Positions 12,371 to 23,807 of a stretch of 64,000 bases of DNA are shown here, piece by piece. Within the stretch, counting starts at the first letter, position 1. Each line of letters begins with the position of its first letter. The notes under the pieces are model-generated. The model was not told the origin of the DNA. It saw only the letters and a list, made by a program, of their open reading frames with translations, and searched no databases. Origin of the DNA: Zanthoxylum bungeanum (Eukaryota > Streptophyta > Magnoliopsida > Sapindales > Rutaceae); NCBI GenBank assembly GCA_019454045.1, contig SKCR01007781.1, positions 62,001 through 126,000 of the forward strand, in the 5' to 3' direction. The translations under genes and the position numbers were made by a program.

Positions 12371-13330
12371 AGGAGAGGACTGAGTAAGGCAGGCCACAGA
12401 ATTACCAGTGTGGGCAAGTGGTAACGGAAGTAGATGATGTTGTTGAGAGACCTGATACTGAAGGAAAGCAGCATAATCTGAGCCAGATAAGGTAACCTGC
12501 TAAGATGAGTGCTCAGAAGAAATATGAGAGGCAGTGCCGTTAACTTGAGCAACATTGGCAGTAGATGGATGATGGGGTTTGCCATGAAGCTGATAGCAAC
12601 GCTCTCGGGTGTGACCAACCTTTTGACAGTAACTACATTTGGGACGCACTCCTCGGTGAATATGGGATCCACGATTGCCCGTGGAACTGCCCTGTGCTGC
12701 AAAGATAGAAGGCTATGCGAGGTGGGACTTAGAGTCAATGACGGAAGTGGAGGAGACTCGAAGAAGTCGAGCAAAAATATTTTCTAGAGAGGGGATAGTA
12801 GTACTGGCCAAAATCTGATCACGAACGGGCTGAAGCTCAGATCGTAGCCCAATCAAAGATAACACCATAAAGAACTGTTCTCGCTGGCGTTCCTGTTCAG
12901 CAATTGTAGTGGTAATTGGCAAGATAGAATTGAACTCCTCTCACAATGATTCAATCCGACAATATACTCAGACATATCCAGATCACGTTGATTCAAGTGA
13001 AACATATTGGACACAACATTATAAAATCTTTGTGTATCATTAGTATACAAAGCGGTAGCCTTACTTCATAATTTATGGCAAGTCTTATAGGGTCGAAACA
13101 TGACAAGAAGTTTAGAATCAATAGACTGCCATAAGAGATTACATAATTGAGCATCAAGCTTCCTCCAAGACCGGCGCTCGGCCTCAGATATAGAATCCTC
13201 ACTGGAGGTTAAATGATTTTCACACCCTTGCCCCATAAACTATAATTCAACTGAAGCCGACCAAGAAACATAATTTATAGAACCAAATAACTTATCAGTT
13301 GTAATAACAGGAGAACCAGAAAGAGTTGGG
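12370..13330 (-). pseudogene. Copia D gag with zinc knuckle
   Basis: Minus-strand gag of the UBN2 type. Recognisable blocks are W-R-K-L-D-A-Q-L and L-Y-T-N-D-T-Q-R-F-Y (about 13170-13020). Nearer the C-terminus is a CCHC knuckle, C-S-Y-C-Q-K-V-G-H-T-R-E-R-C (about 12650-12600). Frameshifts near 12950 and 12750 break it. The upstream part (13330-13720) is the untranslated leader. Confidence 0.7.
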
Positions 13331-13720
13331 ACGAAGGAACCTGATTTAGGCAAAATCAGAGCTCGGGGGTGAGTGTCGTCTTCTGACGGGCGATCTATAA
13401 ATAATATCGCGGAAAAAGCTGAGCAGATCGGCTCTCGGCAAAGGTAGATCGGTGACCTCTGAGGGTAATGGTGGTGGTTTTTTTGAAAAATAAAGTGCGG
13501 AAGTGGTGGTGGGTAAATCTAGGGTTCCAAGGGTATTTTGAGGAAAAAAAGTGAGATAGACACGCCAAAGAATGAGACCGACGATGGAAGTGAGACCAGT
13601 GGCTGACAAGGAGTCGGAGAATGCCAGAGGTGTCATCGAACGCACACCGGAATAGTAACGTCAGTGGTGGCAGTGGCGGTGGTATCACCGGAAAGAAAAG
13701 AAGACTCTAGGATCAACCTA

Positions 13721-13914
13721 CTGATACCATGTGAGAATTTGTGAAGAAAATGTGTATAAACATTTGCTTGATTTAGAACTTACAATGAGAGGCTTTTATA
13801 TTGGGAATTATACAACTATCATATTAAATACACAACTATCATATTAAATACACAACAACACAACTACCAACTACACACTACATAATTAATTCCAACACCC
13901 AACTAATTCCAACA
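13721..13914 (-). repeat. Copia D 5' LTR and primer site
   Basis: On the plus strand the LTR reads TGAGAATTTG (13732) to AATTCCAACA (13914), so in element sense it starts TGTTGGAATT and ends ATTCTCA. It is 183 bp long. TGGTATCAG, the start of an initiator tRNA-Met primer site, lies two bases inside it (13729-13721). A 20-bp unit is duplicated in tandem at 13812-13831 and 13832-13851. Confidence 0.8.
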
Positions 13915-16900
13915 AAGAAGCTATTTTTCGAAAACTCGATGAATTATTTGCAATTCCGGTACACGATTATTTTTCTGTCACATACTGAATAACTCTTAGT
14001 ATTTTGGTCATAAATTAGGCTATTGATGCCCGATTTTGGTGATCCTAAAACCGTCTGAAAGCCTAGACAATGATTTATAACTTTCATGTTGAACAGTTTC
14101 TCAAATGTCGAACATAACTAGGTCAAATATGTATGTTTTGTAGGATGGATAGTGAATTTCGAGATTTCTCTAGATTTAAGGCATGTGACTAATTAATAAT
14201 ATTATTTTAATTATAAAAATCAGTCCCCACTATAAAAACAATGTACTATTCATCTCTTCTCTTTCTTCTTAACTTCATTATGCGTTTTCTCCCTTCATTT
14301 ATGGCAACAAAAGCGATTTCTTCTTCTTCTTTACGCTAATCATGGGATTTGGAACTCCTTCAAGTAGATCAACATGAAGGTAAGCTTTCTTACTCATTTC
14401 TTCTTTCCAAATTCGAACTTCATGTATGAATCTTCTTCCTTCATTTTCGAAATCCAAGGAAAATGTGAGTTTGTTTGGTATCATTTGGCATAATTGAGTT
14501 AGGCTGGAGGGTTATTGATGTATGAAATAATGAAATAACATGAATAGAGTCTTAATTTGTGTGAAAACTCAAAAATTTGGTGTTGGATCATGTTTGGCCG
14601 GGGACGAGGGGAAGAGAAATTATTTTGAATTGGGTGAAGTTATGATGTGAATAATGTGTCATTTTGTTGAATTATTCATAGGATGTTTTAGAAATAGTAA
14701 GTATGTTAGAGATCCATATATAGCTGAATTCGTGCTTGTGAAGGTTGATGGAATTTTCTTTAATTTGGATTCAATTTTGGGTGTGTAAATATATTCAAGA
14801 AAATATTAAAATGATAAATATGTTTTGTATTACTTTTTTTTTTTTTTTGGGAAAAGATGGAAACCCCGCCACCAAACCACCCATTCTGAGCCGCGGCGCA
14901 GGTAAAACCACCGGCTGTCCCAGGCTCTTACAAGAAGTGCACCCCTTGGATTCGAACCCAGAACCTCAAGGTGAGATCCTGGACCCTACACCATCAAGCC
15001 ACACCCCTTGAGGACGAAAGAAATATTTAAATATGTTTTGTATTACTTGAAAAGGTTTTAGGGGAAAAGTTGGCTTATGGCCGAATGATGTTGTTGTTAG
15101 TATGGAGATTCTTTTATTGATGAGTGGTGTTTTAAGCATGAAGTAATTGATAATGTAATGATGTCTAGTGTGGTTTTATTGCATGTATATGTATGACAAG
15201 TTGTGTGTGTGTTATGGCCAAGAGGAGGATGATGCTCAGTTATGTTGAGCTTAATAATGGGCATGTAGGCCAAATGTTATCTGTTTGATTAATGTTGCAG
15301 TGATGAACCTTCGTCTTTGGCTGTGTTTTAATACTTGAAATGTATGAAAACAAAGTGTGACTATGCATGGTTAGATGAGTATATAGCAATGAATTAGGGG
15401 TTGTAAGGTGAGTATTTTCAATGGCAGTTAAATCTGGACAAGTAGTAGATTTCGCTTATAAATTGAGTTTTAGATATCCTTTTGATGAGCTGTAAAATTA
15501 TAAATACAATAAACACATAAGAGAATAACATAACCAAAAATTAAAATTTTTAGGCCTGACATGAATTCGGACAGAATTTTTGAAGTTAGTCACTCCACAG
15601 TTCACTACATCTGATCTTTTGTCCGGAGAGTTCTTGAGTTTGGTCTATAACTTGAGTACCCATAATCGAAATTGAAATCCGTAAAACCTAAAAATAAATT
15701 AGACACCTAAGGTCCATTCTATTAAAATTTCAGCCTCTGATTCATTCCCAAATAATTGCAGTGAATTTTCAAATTTAGCCGTTGAGCATTGAATTTTTCA
15801 GCGATAAAGTAAAGTCTATGTTTACTATTTCAGTTTACATGTATATTTCATATTTATGATTTGTTTACATGATTTATGATTGTGATCTAAGAACACGTTT
15901 CATGGCTATGTGTTAATTTGTAAACTTTAATTTATGTTTCATGTTATACATTTTCAAGTTATGAGTATTATATATGTGATTTTTACTATAATTTAAGTTC
16001 ATGTTTTCTATTTGACGATTTAGTTTATGTATCTAATTTACGTTTTCAGCTCATGTATCGGTTTATGTTACTTATTTAGTTTATAAAAATAATTATATCG
16101 TTCATGATAAAGCTCATGTATGTCTCTAGTTCAAGATACCTGCAAGTCTCTTAGCTTATGTTCACATAAGATTTCAAGCCTATGCATTACAAATAAATAA
16201 TCACATTTAGGTAGGAAAATGATGACATGATTTATGAGTGTTAGATTAGATCCAAACCACCAATGGATTGGGTAGGCCATAGCCACGAGTTTGGGTGGTT
16301 TGGTATAATGGTGCACAAGTTTCATGTTATATAAGGTAAAATTCAGCTAGAATCATTTCCATGATGTCTCTTTGTCAAGTTTAAAGAATGTCACGTCAAA
16401 GCATGAGTAGCAAGGTCAGTAAAATAGCTTAAGTCAAACATTCATATTATGTTTCCACATCATGCTCTCATGTAACAGTCCATGTTATATCTTCGGGTCA
16501 TATTTGTGTGCCTGTAAGACATGTTATGTCGTGGGTTATACTTACATGTTCATGAAACGTCACGTCTTTCATGTTTACATTTGTGTTAAACAGTTAAAAC
16601 ATATTATCGGATTCACGGTGCAGTTCATAGGTGCAGTCATAGTTTTCGTTTATGTTTGCATGATATAGTTCTCAAGATATGGTTTAGATTGCAAGACATG
16701 CATACATTTTTTTAGATCATGTATGCGTTATCAGATCACGGCATTATTTCCATGACTAGGTTTTTATGATTATGTTTTATGTTTTCAAGTAAAATTATTC
16801 ATAGCATATGTTTTTCATTTTTTTTTTCCGTTTAAATTTTTCAAAAATGATTTATAAGGACAAGTATAAAAATATTTTCAAACCACCAGTATCGAGTCGT

Positions 16901-18228
16901 CACCTCAGCTTTAGCAAGCCCGAGATCGCTCATGTTGCTTCATGGGACACTGATCACTTCCATAAGCTTTTCATGTTTATATGTACGTTCTCTTACGTAT
17001 GTCGTGTCAAGTCCTGCTAAGTAGGTTTCACACCCACAGGTTTCGATATTAGTGTAGGTTTTTCCTGTTTTAGAATATGTACGAGCGTATGCGAGGGCGA
17101 CGGCCCAATCCCGCATCTGCAGTTTCCAGCTCATGTTTATGATTTTTATGGAACACGATTTTTACAGATACATGTTTATTTTTTCTCACTTCAGATTGCA
17201 TTTTTAAGTTTACAATCAAGTTTTACAGATCATGCTTTAAGATTTCCATGATTACAGTTTTAGTTTCGAAAAAAAATCATATTCATTTTTTTAGTTCATG
17301 ATGCATCATTCAAACACGCTTCCAGTCTATATTTTATATTCTTCATGTCCGTCTCAATAATTACGTTGTGATTTAAGGTCAAGGCATGCCACCATATTCA
17401 GTTATGTTGCACTATTATGCTTCAGTTTTCATCTATATTTCAGGCGTAAAGTTATAATGCAAATGTCTTTCACATGAATCGAAATCCAGGTTTGACATAA
17501 GATTTTCCAATTTCATAAATGTGTGGGTGTACACACACACAAAAATATATTAAGATTCACTTACATTATGTTTAGCATGTATTTTCTTAGGTATTTCTCA
17601 CAACTAACTATTTTTAGTTTTAGTCTTGCAGGCATCTTATTCATGTATACAGAGAAAGAGCTTGGTGACAAGGGACATCAGCTGCTGCAGTCATAGGGAA
17701 AATCAGTAAGGGTCATTTGTATAAGATATGGTAGTTCAAGCAATAGAAATTCATTAGAAATGTAATTTAAGTATAGTAAATTGTTGAAACCTATGTGGAT
17801 TAAGGTATGATTACTGCATGATTATCCCCAATATATGAGATGATAATTACTTGTTTAATATATGTCCAGATCAGATTAAGTATAGGTTAATGGTAATATG
17901 CATGTTTATGGTAAGTCCTGAAATTTGACAGGATTATATGAACATGTTAGTTAGGCATGTAAGATTGAGTTCAAGTTAGATTGAGCTCAACTTGGAGTAG
18001 TCCAAGTGTAATAAGTATGTAGAAATCAGCAATTTCAGTTCAAACAGGATGTATAACAATAACATGTCACGATGATTAAGAATAATTTAACAATACATAC
18101 AACGTTAAAGCGTAAGAACATGACAAGAGAAGGGCCATATAATATTAGTATGCACTTAATAATTATAAGTCAATAGTAGTTCATGCTATGTGGTTTACGT
18201 ATAAGTCATGAGGCTGAGGCTTAGGGAG
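13915..18228 (+). repeat. Long E-like LTR sequence (E3), non-coding
   Basis: Starts abruptly after the D LTR. The first 300 bp match the E1 LTR in architecture: a block near 14080 resembles 7490 in E1, and a TATA-like TATAAAAA near 14232 corresponds to 7654. From 15830 to 17250 it is dominated by loosely repeated CATGTTT, TTCATG and TTTATG words. I could not place its 3' end. Apart from an embedded SINE, no gene is visible; short open frames are not conserved. Confidence 0.5.
14815..15048 (-). mobile_element. tRNA-derived SINE with 21-bp target duplication
   Basis: The body is 14836-15027. A poly-T run at the left (14836-14848) is the poly-A tail of a minus-strand SINE. Read on the minus strand, the head has an A-box-like TGGCTTGATGGT and a perfect pol III B box, GGTTCGAATCC. 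A 21-bp direct repeat flanks it exactly (14815-14835 and 15028-15048), the length expected for LINE-assisted insertion. The near-perfect duplication and promoter suggest a fairly recent insertion into the E-like sequence. Confidence 0.85.
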
Positions 18229-18777
18229 TAAGGGTGGCAGTTTAGCCCGCGGCCCGGCCCGGCCCGGTCGGCCCGGCCCGGTCGGCCCGGCCCGGCCCGA
18301 CGGGCTTTGGCCCGGCCCGTGGTGAAAAAAGCCCGGGCCGGGCCTTAAAACGAAAGCCCGGGCCGGGCCTTAAAACGAAAGCCCGACTCGGGCCGGGCCC
18401 GGGCCGGGCTTTTCTATTTTGGCCCGGGCCCGGCCCGGCCCGGGCCAAAATTTAAAAAAAAAAAAAAAACATAAATATATATATTTTTTAATATGTTTAT
18501 ATCATTTTTATTTATTTTTAGCATTTAAATTATTAATTTATCAATGAAACTTGTGATTTATTTATAATTGTCTTTGTATATAGTGTAAATATATTTTATA
18601 TTTATATATTTTTAAATTTTAAATTTTTTTTTTTTTTAAATTCGGGCCCAAAAAAGCCCGGGCCCGAGCCCGGCCCGAGTCGGCCGGGCCGGGCTTTTCC
18701 CGGGCCCGGGCTTTTTTTTTTGTTGGCCGGGCTCGGGCCGGGCAAGCCCGGCCCGGCCCGGCCCATTGCCACCCTTA
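18229..18777. mobile_element. hAT-type non-autonomous element, GC-rich arms
   Basis: 549 bp with 11-bp terminal inverted repeats (TAAGGGTGGCA and TGCCACCCTTA), flanked by a perfect 8-bp direct repeat TTAGGGAG (18221-18228 and 18778-18785), the hAT signature. Both arms are dense in GGCCCG/CGGGCC words and complementary to each other, around an AT-rich core, so the single strand would fold into a long hairpin. It encodes no transposase. Confidence 0.85.
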
Positions 18778-18785
18778 TTAGGGAG

Positions 18786-19285
18786 ATGGCATCATTGTCT
18801 CATGCCGGTCACATGCTGGGAAATCGAGATGTGACACCAAAAAACTCTTTCCCTCTGCCCCATATTGATACGATGGTTGACTCGATGGCGGGATATAAGT
18901 TGTTGAGTTTCATAGATGCATACTCAGGCTACAATCAGATCTTTATGCACCCAAACGACCAGGAGAAAAACAGCCTTCATCACCATCAGATGAATCTTTT
19001 GCTACAAAGTAATGTCATTCGGACTCAAGAATGCGGAAGCCACATACCAATGCCTTGTCAACAAGATATTTTCCCAGCAGATAATGAAGACAATAAAGGT
19101 GTATATTGACGATATATTGGTGAAATCGTTAAGGATCGAACAACACTTAAAGCACTTGGGTCAGACGTTTAATATAATGAAGAAGTACGACATGAAGTTA
19201 AATCCTACCAAGTGTGCTTTTGGCATGTTGTCCGTGAAATTTCTAGGTTACATGGACACTCAGTGAGGGATAGAGGCCAACCCGA
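18786..19285 (+). pseudogene. Element G: gypsy reverse transcriptase fragment
   Basis: Two overlapping frames give RT: F-P-L-P-H-I-D, then F-I-D-A-Y-S-G-Y-N-Q-I, then after a frameshift M-S-F-G-L-K-N-A, the catalytic Y-I-D-D, and N-P-T-K-C-A-F-G with F-L-G-Y. The spacing and the last motif fit the Tat/Retand type of plant gypsy. A stop and a frameshift disrupt it. The frame ends in E-A-N-P exactly where S1 begins (19286) and resumes at 21746. The boundary with the sequence upstream is unclear. Confidence 0.8.
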
Positions 19286-21744
19286 TGTTGGGGTTGGTGC
19301 TCAGAGCGCCAATTCGGACCGTATTTATGTCTGATTCATGAATACGAATAATCATTTTTTTCCATAATATTACTTTCTTAGTAGTTGCACCTCTTATTTT
19401 TATATACGTATTCGATCTAATTACTATTAGATTGAAACTAAATCTGATTTAGTGATATGTATATATTAGACAAAGACCCGATAATATATAATGTAGTGCA
19501 CAGTTACAAAGTAGTTTGTAATTGACATTGGGAAGTGTCACTGCTAGAAATATATTATCAAATAAAGTTTCTGGTCAATATTTACTAACACGGGTCGGTT
19601 AGTTAAATCCATTGAGACCAGTACATGTCGTATATCGAGACTTGGTCCGATGATTTATCCCAATGAACCATGAGTCTTGGGAGACTCGTATAGACGTGTA
19701 GGTGTTTATGTGGATAAACATTGAACGACTCACCGAAGATTCTTAATGGATGGTACACCAACGTCAATAAGAATCTTCTCGGGTTGAGTAGCATAGTGGT
19801 CATTCGACTTGAGATACCACTGTGGATGTATGAAACATCATCCACACTTAGATGACAGTCATGTCACCGATCTATTTAGAATAGACATCCACTTGTTCGT
19901 TGGGTGTGGACCGATTCTCAGGATATCCTGTGTGTGTCAATATAGGATCCGTCAATTCTATGTACAGAGCATAGGTAGTTCAAATGTGATTAGCAATCTG
20001 TTAAATCTATGGCCATAGTATACTTCGGAAGTGAGTTCCGAATGTTATTTAGAGATTGCTAATAGATACGTCGACGAGATTATACCTATAGAGATTTGAC
20101 GTTTATATCTATATCTCTGGGATAATCCGGATACCTTTGACGGATGGATTATACATATGCAATGACCTCGACTTGTATGATTTAACGAGTTTATCTGTGA
20201 TCGTCATAATTTACGGGTGGGTAAATTATGGACACAAAATTGGATTTCGTGACGGATATGCCTGAATCTAGAGAGTCTCACTAGTGAAATATACTCGTAA
20301 AGCACTATGGTAACTTTTATGAATAATACTGATTATTTATAAGTCATTTAAAGGTTAAACGAAAATACATGCGAATAGACCTAATAATCATTTCCTAATT
20401 ATTATGTATTTGTATTTAATGATAGATTTTATTAAACACACATTAATTAAATGTCAAATTGTGATATTTGACATATATCATAAATATATATATGTATTTG
20501 GATATTTAATGTAAATATAATACATATATTTAAAATATTTATATTTAAATAATATTTAATTATTTAATTGTTAAATAATTAAATTAATTTAAAATATAAA
20601 TATCTTAAGTTTTGATATTCTAGGAGATTCCTTGAATTGCTTTTGTTGACTTCTTGAATTTCATTAAAGGTGTAATAATAAAAATGCAGGTTGATTAAAG
20701 TAAACTTTCATGAAAAAAAAAATTAAATATGTAGATATTTTATGCTTACCGAATTCGGCCAAGGGCTTTATTGGGTGAGTATATATTATTTTGTTTCATT
20801 TTCATTAGGTTAAGGGTTCATAAGTTACCAAAACAAACACAAAAAGAGTTGAGAGAAAAGTTTGAAGAACAAAGAGAAAAGCTTGAAAATTTCTTGACTT
20901 TGAAAGTTTTTCTTTAAATCTTCCAACATAGAAAATATTTCTAACATGCTTAGCTTCAACATGTGTTGCTAGGATTTTGTATCTACACTTATAGTTTGTG
21001 TTTTAATTGGTTGTGAACTTGTTTGAAAGATGTATGCATGTATGGTTATAAAGTAAGCTTGAAATGGTTTCAATGGCTTACTTTTGATTATTTGATAATC
21101 ATGTTGTCATTGTAGAGTTGCTAAGCCACTCATTGATGACGTAGAATTGTTCTTGAGTTTTTTCATGATGGTGAGACTTGTTTGGTGTGGTAAAGTTTGA
21201 ATTAAAATGTTGAATTTAATTGATTTGGTAATATTTATCAATTTGAAAAAATTGTAAAATTAAGGTTCTTTAACCCTTTCTAAATTTGAGGCTTTTTCAT
21301 ATATGTGATGTATTACAGTGTGTATATGATGCATATTAATTTTTGAGTTGATTGGATTTGATCTTGGTATATTTTAAACATAAAATGTCCAAATTGCAAA
21401 AATTGAAAATCTGGGGTTGTTTCGGCAATTAGCTAAAAATTGGAGATTTTTTTGCAATCTGATTTTGATGTGTAAGACATGTTGGAAATCATTTTAGAAA
21501 TGATTTATAATCATCCAAAATTATATTTGACAATTTTAGGACTAAAATGATCAATTTACAAAGTTTGGGGGCAATTTGGTAATTACCAAGAAATTGATTT
21601 CTTGTGTAATTTTTCAGAATTTAATAATTAGGTAATTAAATAAATAAGTTTATTTAATTGATTCAAGAAAAAATTTGTAATCGGAAAATTTTGATTTTCC
21701 GCGATTCTGCTGCGTTATCGGATTTTCACCATAAAACCCCTACA
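19286..21744 (+). mobile_element. Solo LTR S1
   Basis: A complete 2.46-kb LTR without internal region. Ends TGTTGGGG and CCCCTACA are inverted with one mismatch. It interrupts the G RT frame: left flank CCCGA (19281-19285), right flank CCCGG (21746-21750), a 5-bp duplication with one change and one extra base. Removing S1 restores the G frame (E-A-N-P-D-Q-I-K). Solo LTRs arise by recombination between the two LTRs of an element. Perfect hairpins occur at 20451-20474 (9-bp arms) and 20554-20584 (14-bp arms, loop TTG). No coding sequence. Confidence 0.85.
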
Positions 21745-22235
21745 CCCCGGACCAAATAAAATCCATCATCAACATTCCATCTCCTAAATGCCCAAATGAT
21801 GTCATACGATTGGCCGGTAGAGTGGCTACTTTAAATATGTTTATTTCAAAGTCTACTAACAAATGCTTTCTGTTTTCTCAACTTTGCGAAGAGCCATGGA
21901 CTTTGAATGGACTCCAGCCTACGAGGAAGCCTTCCACCTCTCCTCCCCAAGCCAGACGATGGCGAACAACTCCAGATCTACTTGTGAGTGTTTGAGCATG
22001 TGGTGAGCACGTTCTTGGTTCGAGAAGAAAACAGAATGTAGCTCTAAATCTACTACGTAAGTAGAGTCTTGCTCAACGCTGAGACACGCTACACTCTGAT
22101 GGAAAAATTGGTGTTAGCCCTAATAATAGTGGCTTATAACCTAAGATCTTACTTTCAAGGACATCTGATCACAGTCTGCACCACCTACCCCATGAGAAAC
22201 ATCTTCCACAAACCGAGCTCTCCGAGAGGCTGGTC
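21745..22235 (+). pseudogene. Element G: RT thumb and RNase H
   Basis: Continues the frame broken by S1: S-P-K-C-P-N-D-V-I-R-L-A-G-R-V-A, then F-I-S-K-S-T-N-K-C, then after frameshifts the RNase H part with N-A-E-T-R-Y-T and M-E-K-L. It stops being recognisable around 22235, where sequence similar to the complement of the E LTR begins. Integrase is absent. Confidence 0.75.
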
Positions 22236-23002
22236 AGTCTGGTTTAGATTCATCTTAGCTCCAAAAATTCTGATTTTTGGATATGTTACTCTTTTATGGT
22301 TCTAATTTACTCAAAATTTTAATGTTCATCAATCGGACGTCATAATCGTAACTTATAAATAAATTATTACAACCTGTCTAGAGAATGACATAAACCAACT
22401 TCGCTACCGTACTTCCTTATTTCACACCGTCTTACTTGATACATTCAATTCGGGAACCCTCCTCAAATTTTTAAGTATTACAAACACTAATATTTTCACA
22501 CAAATTATGATCAATTACTTAATTTAATCTAGACTAGGTATTTCGTCAAACACTCGGCGCACGAAATGCCAATTTCCATCAATATTACAATTTTGGCTAG
22601 TACTATCCCTATCTTACACGACCATTGCACGTCAACATAATCCAAACATTAATTATATAATCAAAACAGTCTCCTCTTTTTCCATTTCATCACATGGCCG
22701 AAACTCATCAACAATTCCAAGCCATCCATTAACATAATTCTAGTGATCTAACTTCCAACAATACATCACTCCCCCTTCCTTCTAATACACGCCCTATAAT
22801 TTATTCTTATCTATAGCATTAATATCACAAATCAATTATTTTTCGTGGTCATGTATCAATAAAATAAAAAACTAACTTAATTACAATCAATTAATAAACA
22901 TCATTTACCATAGGACGAAGCTAGTCTTTGGTCAATGCACCATCCATGACTTGTATTAAGTCTTCTTGATAATCACCAAAGCTTGACTCCTTTGGATTCT
23001 CC
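22236..23002 (-). repeat. E-like LTR fragment left of B
   Basis: The block at about 22255-22330 is similar to the complement of E1 8395-8475, so this is E-like LTR sequence on the minus strand. It has no open frame of note. Element B is inserted at 22998-23002 (TCTCC), and the sequence resumes at 30465. Confidence 0.5.
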
Positions 23003-23793
23003 TGTTAGAATATTTTATTCTAATATTTATTATGGGCTTATATTAATTGTGATACATATTTTAATATAAAGAGCTAAGATAATTGGTTTTGTAACAGAAA
23101 CTGTGAAGCCCAATTTTAGGTCTAATAAAGTGGGCTATACTCTATATTTATTTAATGTGTGGATATTAGAGCGGGCTTCGGAATTGTTATGGGCTTTTGA
23201 TGGGTGAGCCCATTACACTCCATAAATTAAGTGAGCTAAGGTCTCACCCTCACTCTCCTGTTATAATTTACTCAATAAGCTTCACTAATTTTGGTTAAGC
23301 TTTTGGTCTCTCTCATTAAGTGCATTTGATACGCTTACTTGCTCCATTGAGCAATTATGCGTGTGTAGCATTACCTTTGGAAATCTACGTGTGAAGCAAC
23401 ATATATATTTGCATATATATGTGTGTGCTTCACAAAAGAAAATGATGATTAACAAAAGCAAATACACACACACAGAAGCAATTCAAAATTAATGCACAGT
23501 GAGCAATTCTTTGCAATTGCCGAGAGTGAACAAGGGAGAGAGAGAACTTTGAAGCTTTATAAAGGAAATTGAGGTATAAGGAAGCTTAATCAGGAAGAGT
23601 AAATTTCTCACCATCAAGAAGAGGGGAGCAGATGGTGATCTCCTAAGTGCAAAAATTTCAGACAGGTCAACAGAAATTTCCGCTACAGATATGGATTCTA
23701 AAACAGGTACGTTCTACGAATTCATCCGATTAATTCTATAATTGTATTCTAAGCTCTTGTGTAAGGATCCTGTTGCAAATTAAATTTCTAACA
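23003..23793 (+). repeat. Copia B 5' LTR
   Basis: 791 bp, TGTTAGAATA to TTTCTAACA. The first bases form a perfect 8-bp hairpin (TTAGAATA/TATTCTAA, loop TTT, 23005-23023). It has one copy of the unit that is duplicated in the 3' LTR. Confidence 0.95.
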
Positions 23794-23795
23794 TG

Positions 23796-23807
23796 TGGTA
23801 TCAGAGC
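23796..23807 (+). other. Copia B primer binding site
   Basis: TGGTATCAGAGC, complementary to the 3' end of initiator tRNA-Met, two bases after the LTR. It primes minus-strand DNA synthesis. Confidence 0.95.

Larger units (their letters stand above)
11590..13914 (-). mobile_element. Copia D, 5' half of a short-LTR element
   Basis: A minus-strand Ty1/copia fragment. Reading leftward from 13914 it has a 183-bp 5' LTR, a primer site, gag, a zinc knuckle, protease, GAG-pre-integrase and the start of integrase, and is then truncated. RT, RNase H and the 3' LTR are absent. The very short LTR resembles the Ale/Retrofit type of copia, a lineage guess that needs RT, which is missing. Frameshifts make it inactive. 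Confidence 0.8.

Noticed and set aside
12509..12787. 92-codon plus-strand frame
   Set aside because: Shadow of the minus-strand Copia D gag and zinc knuckle.
14935..14965. Possible tRNA gene (perfect B box)
   Set aside because: There is no full cloverleaf. The poly-A tail and 21-bp target duplication show a SINE.
18242..18448. Minus-strand frame rich in Ala, Gly, Pro and Arg
   Set aside because: It is the translation of GGCCCG repeats in the hAT-type element arm, not a gene.
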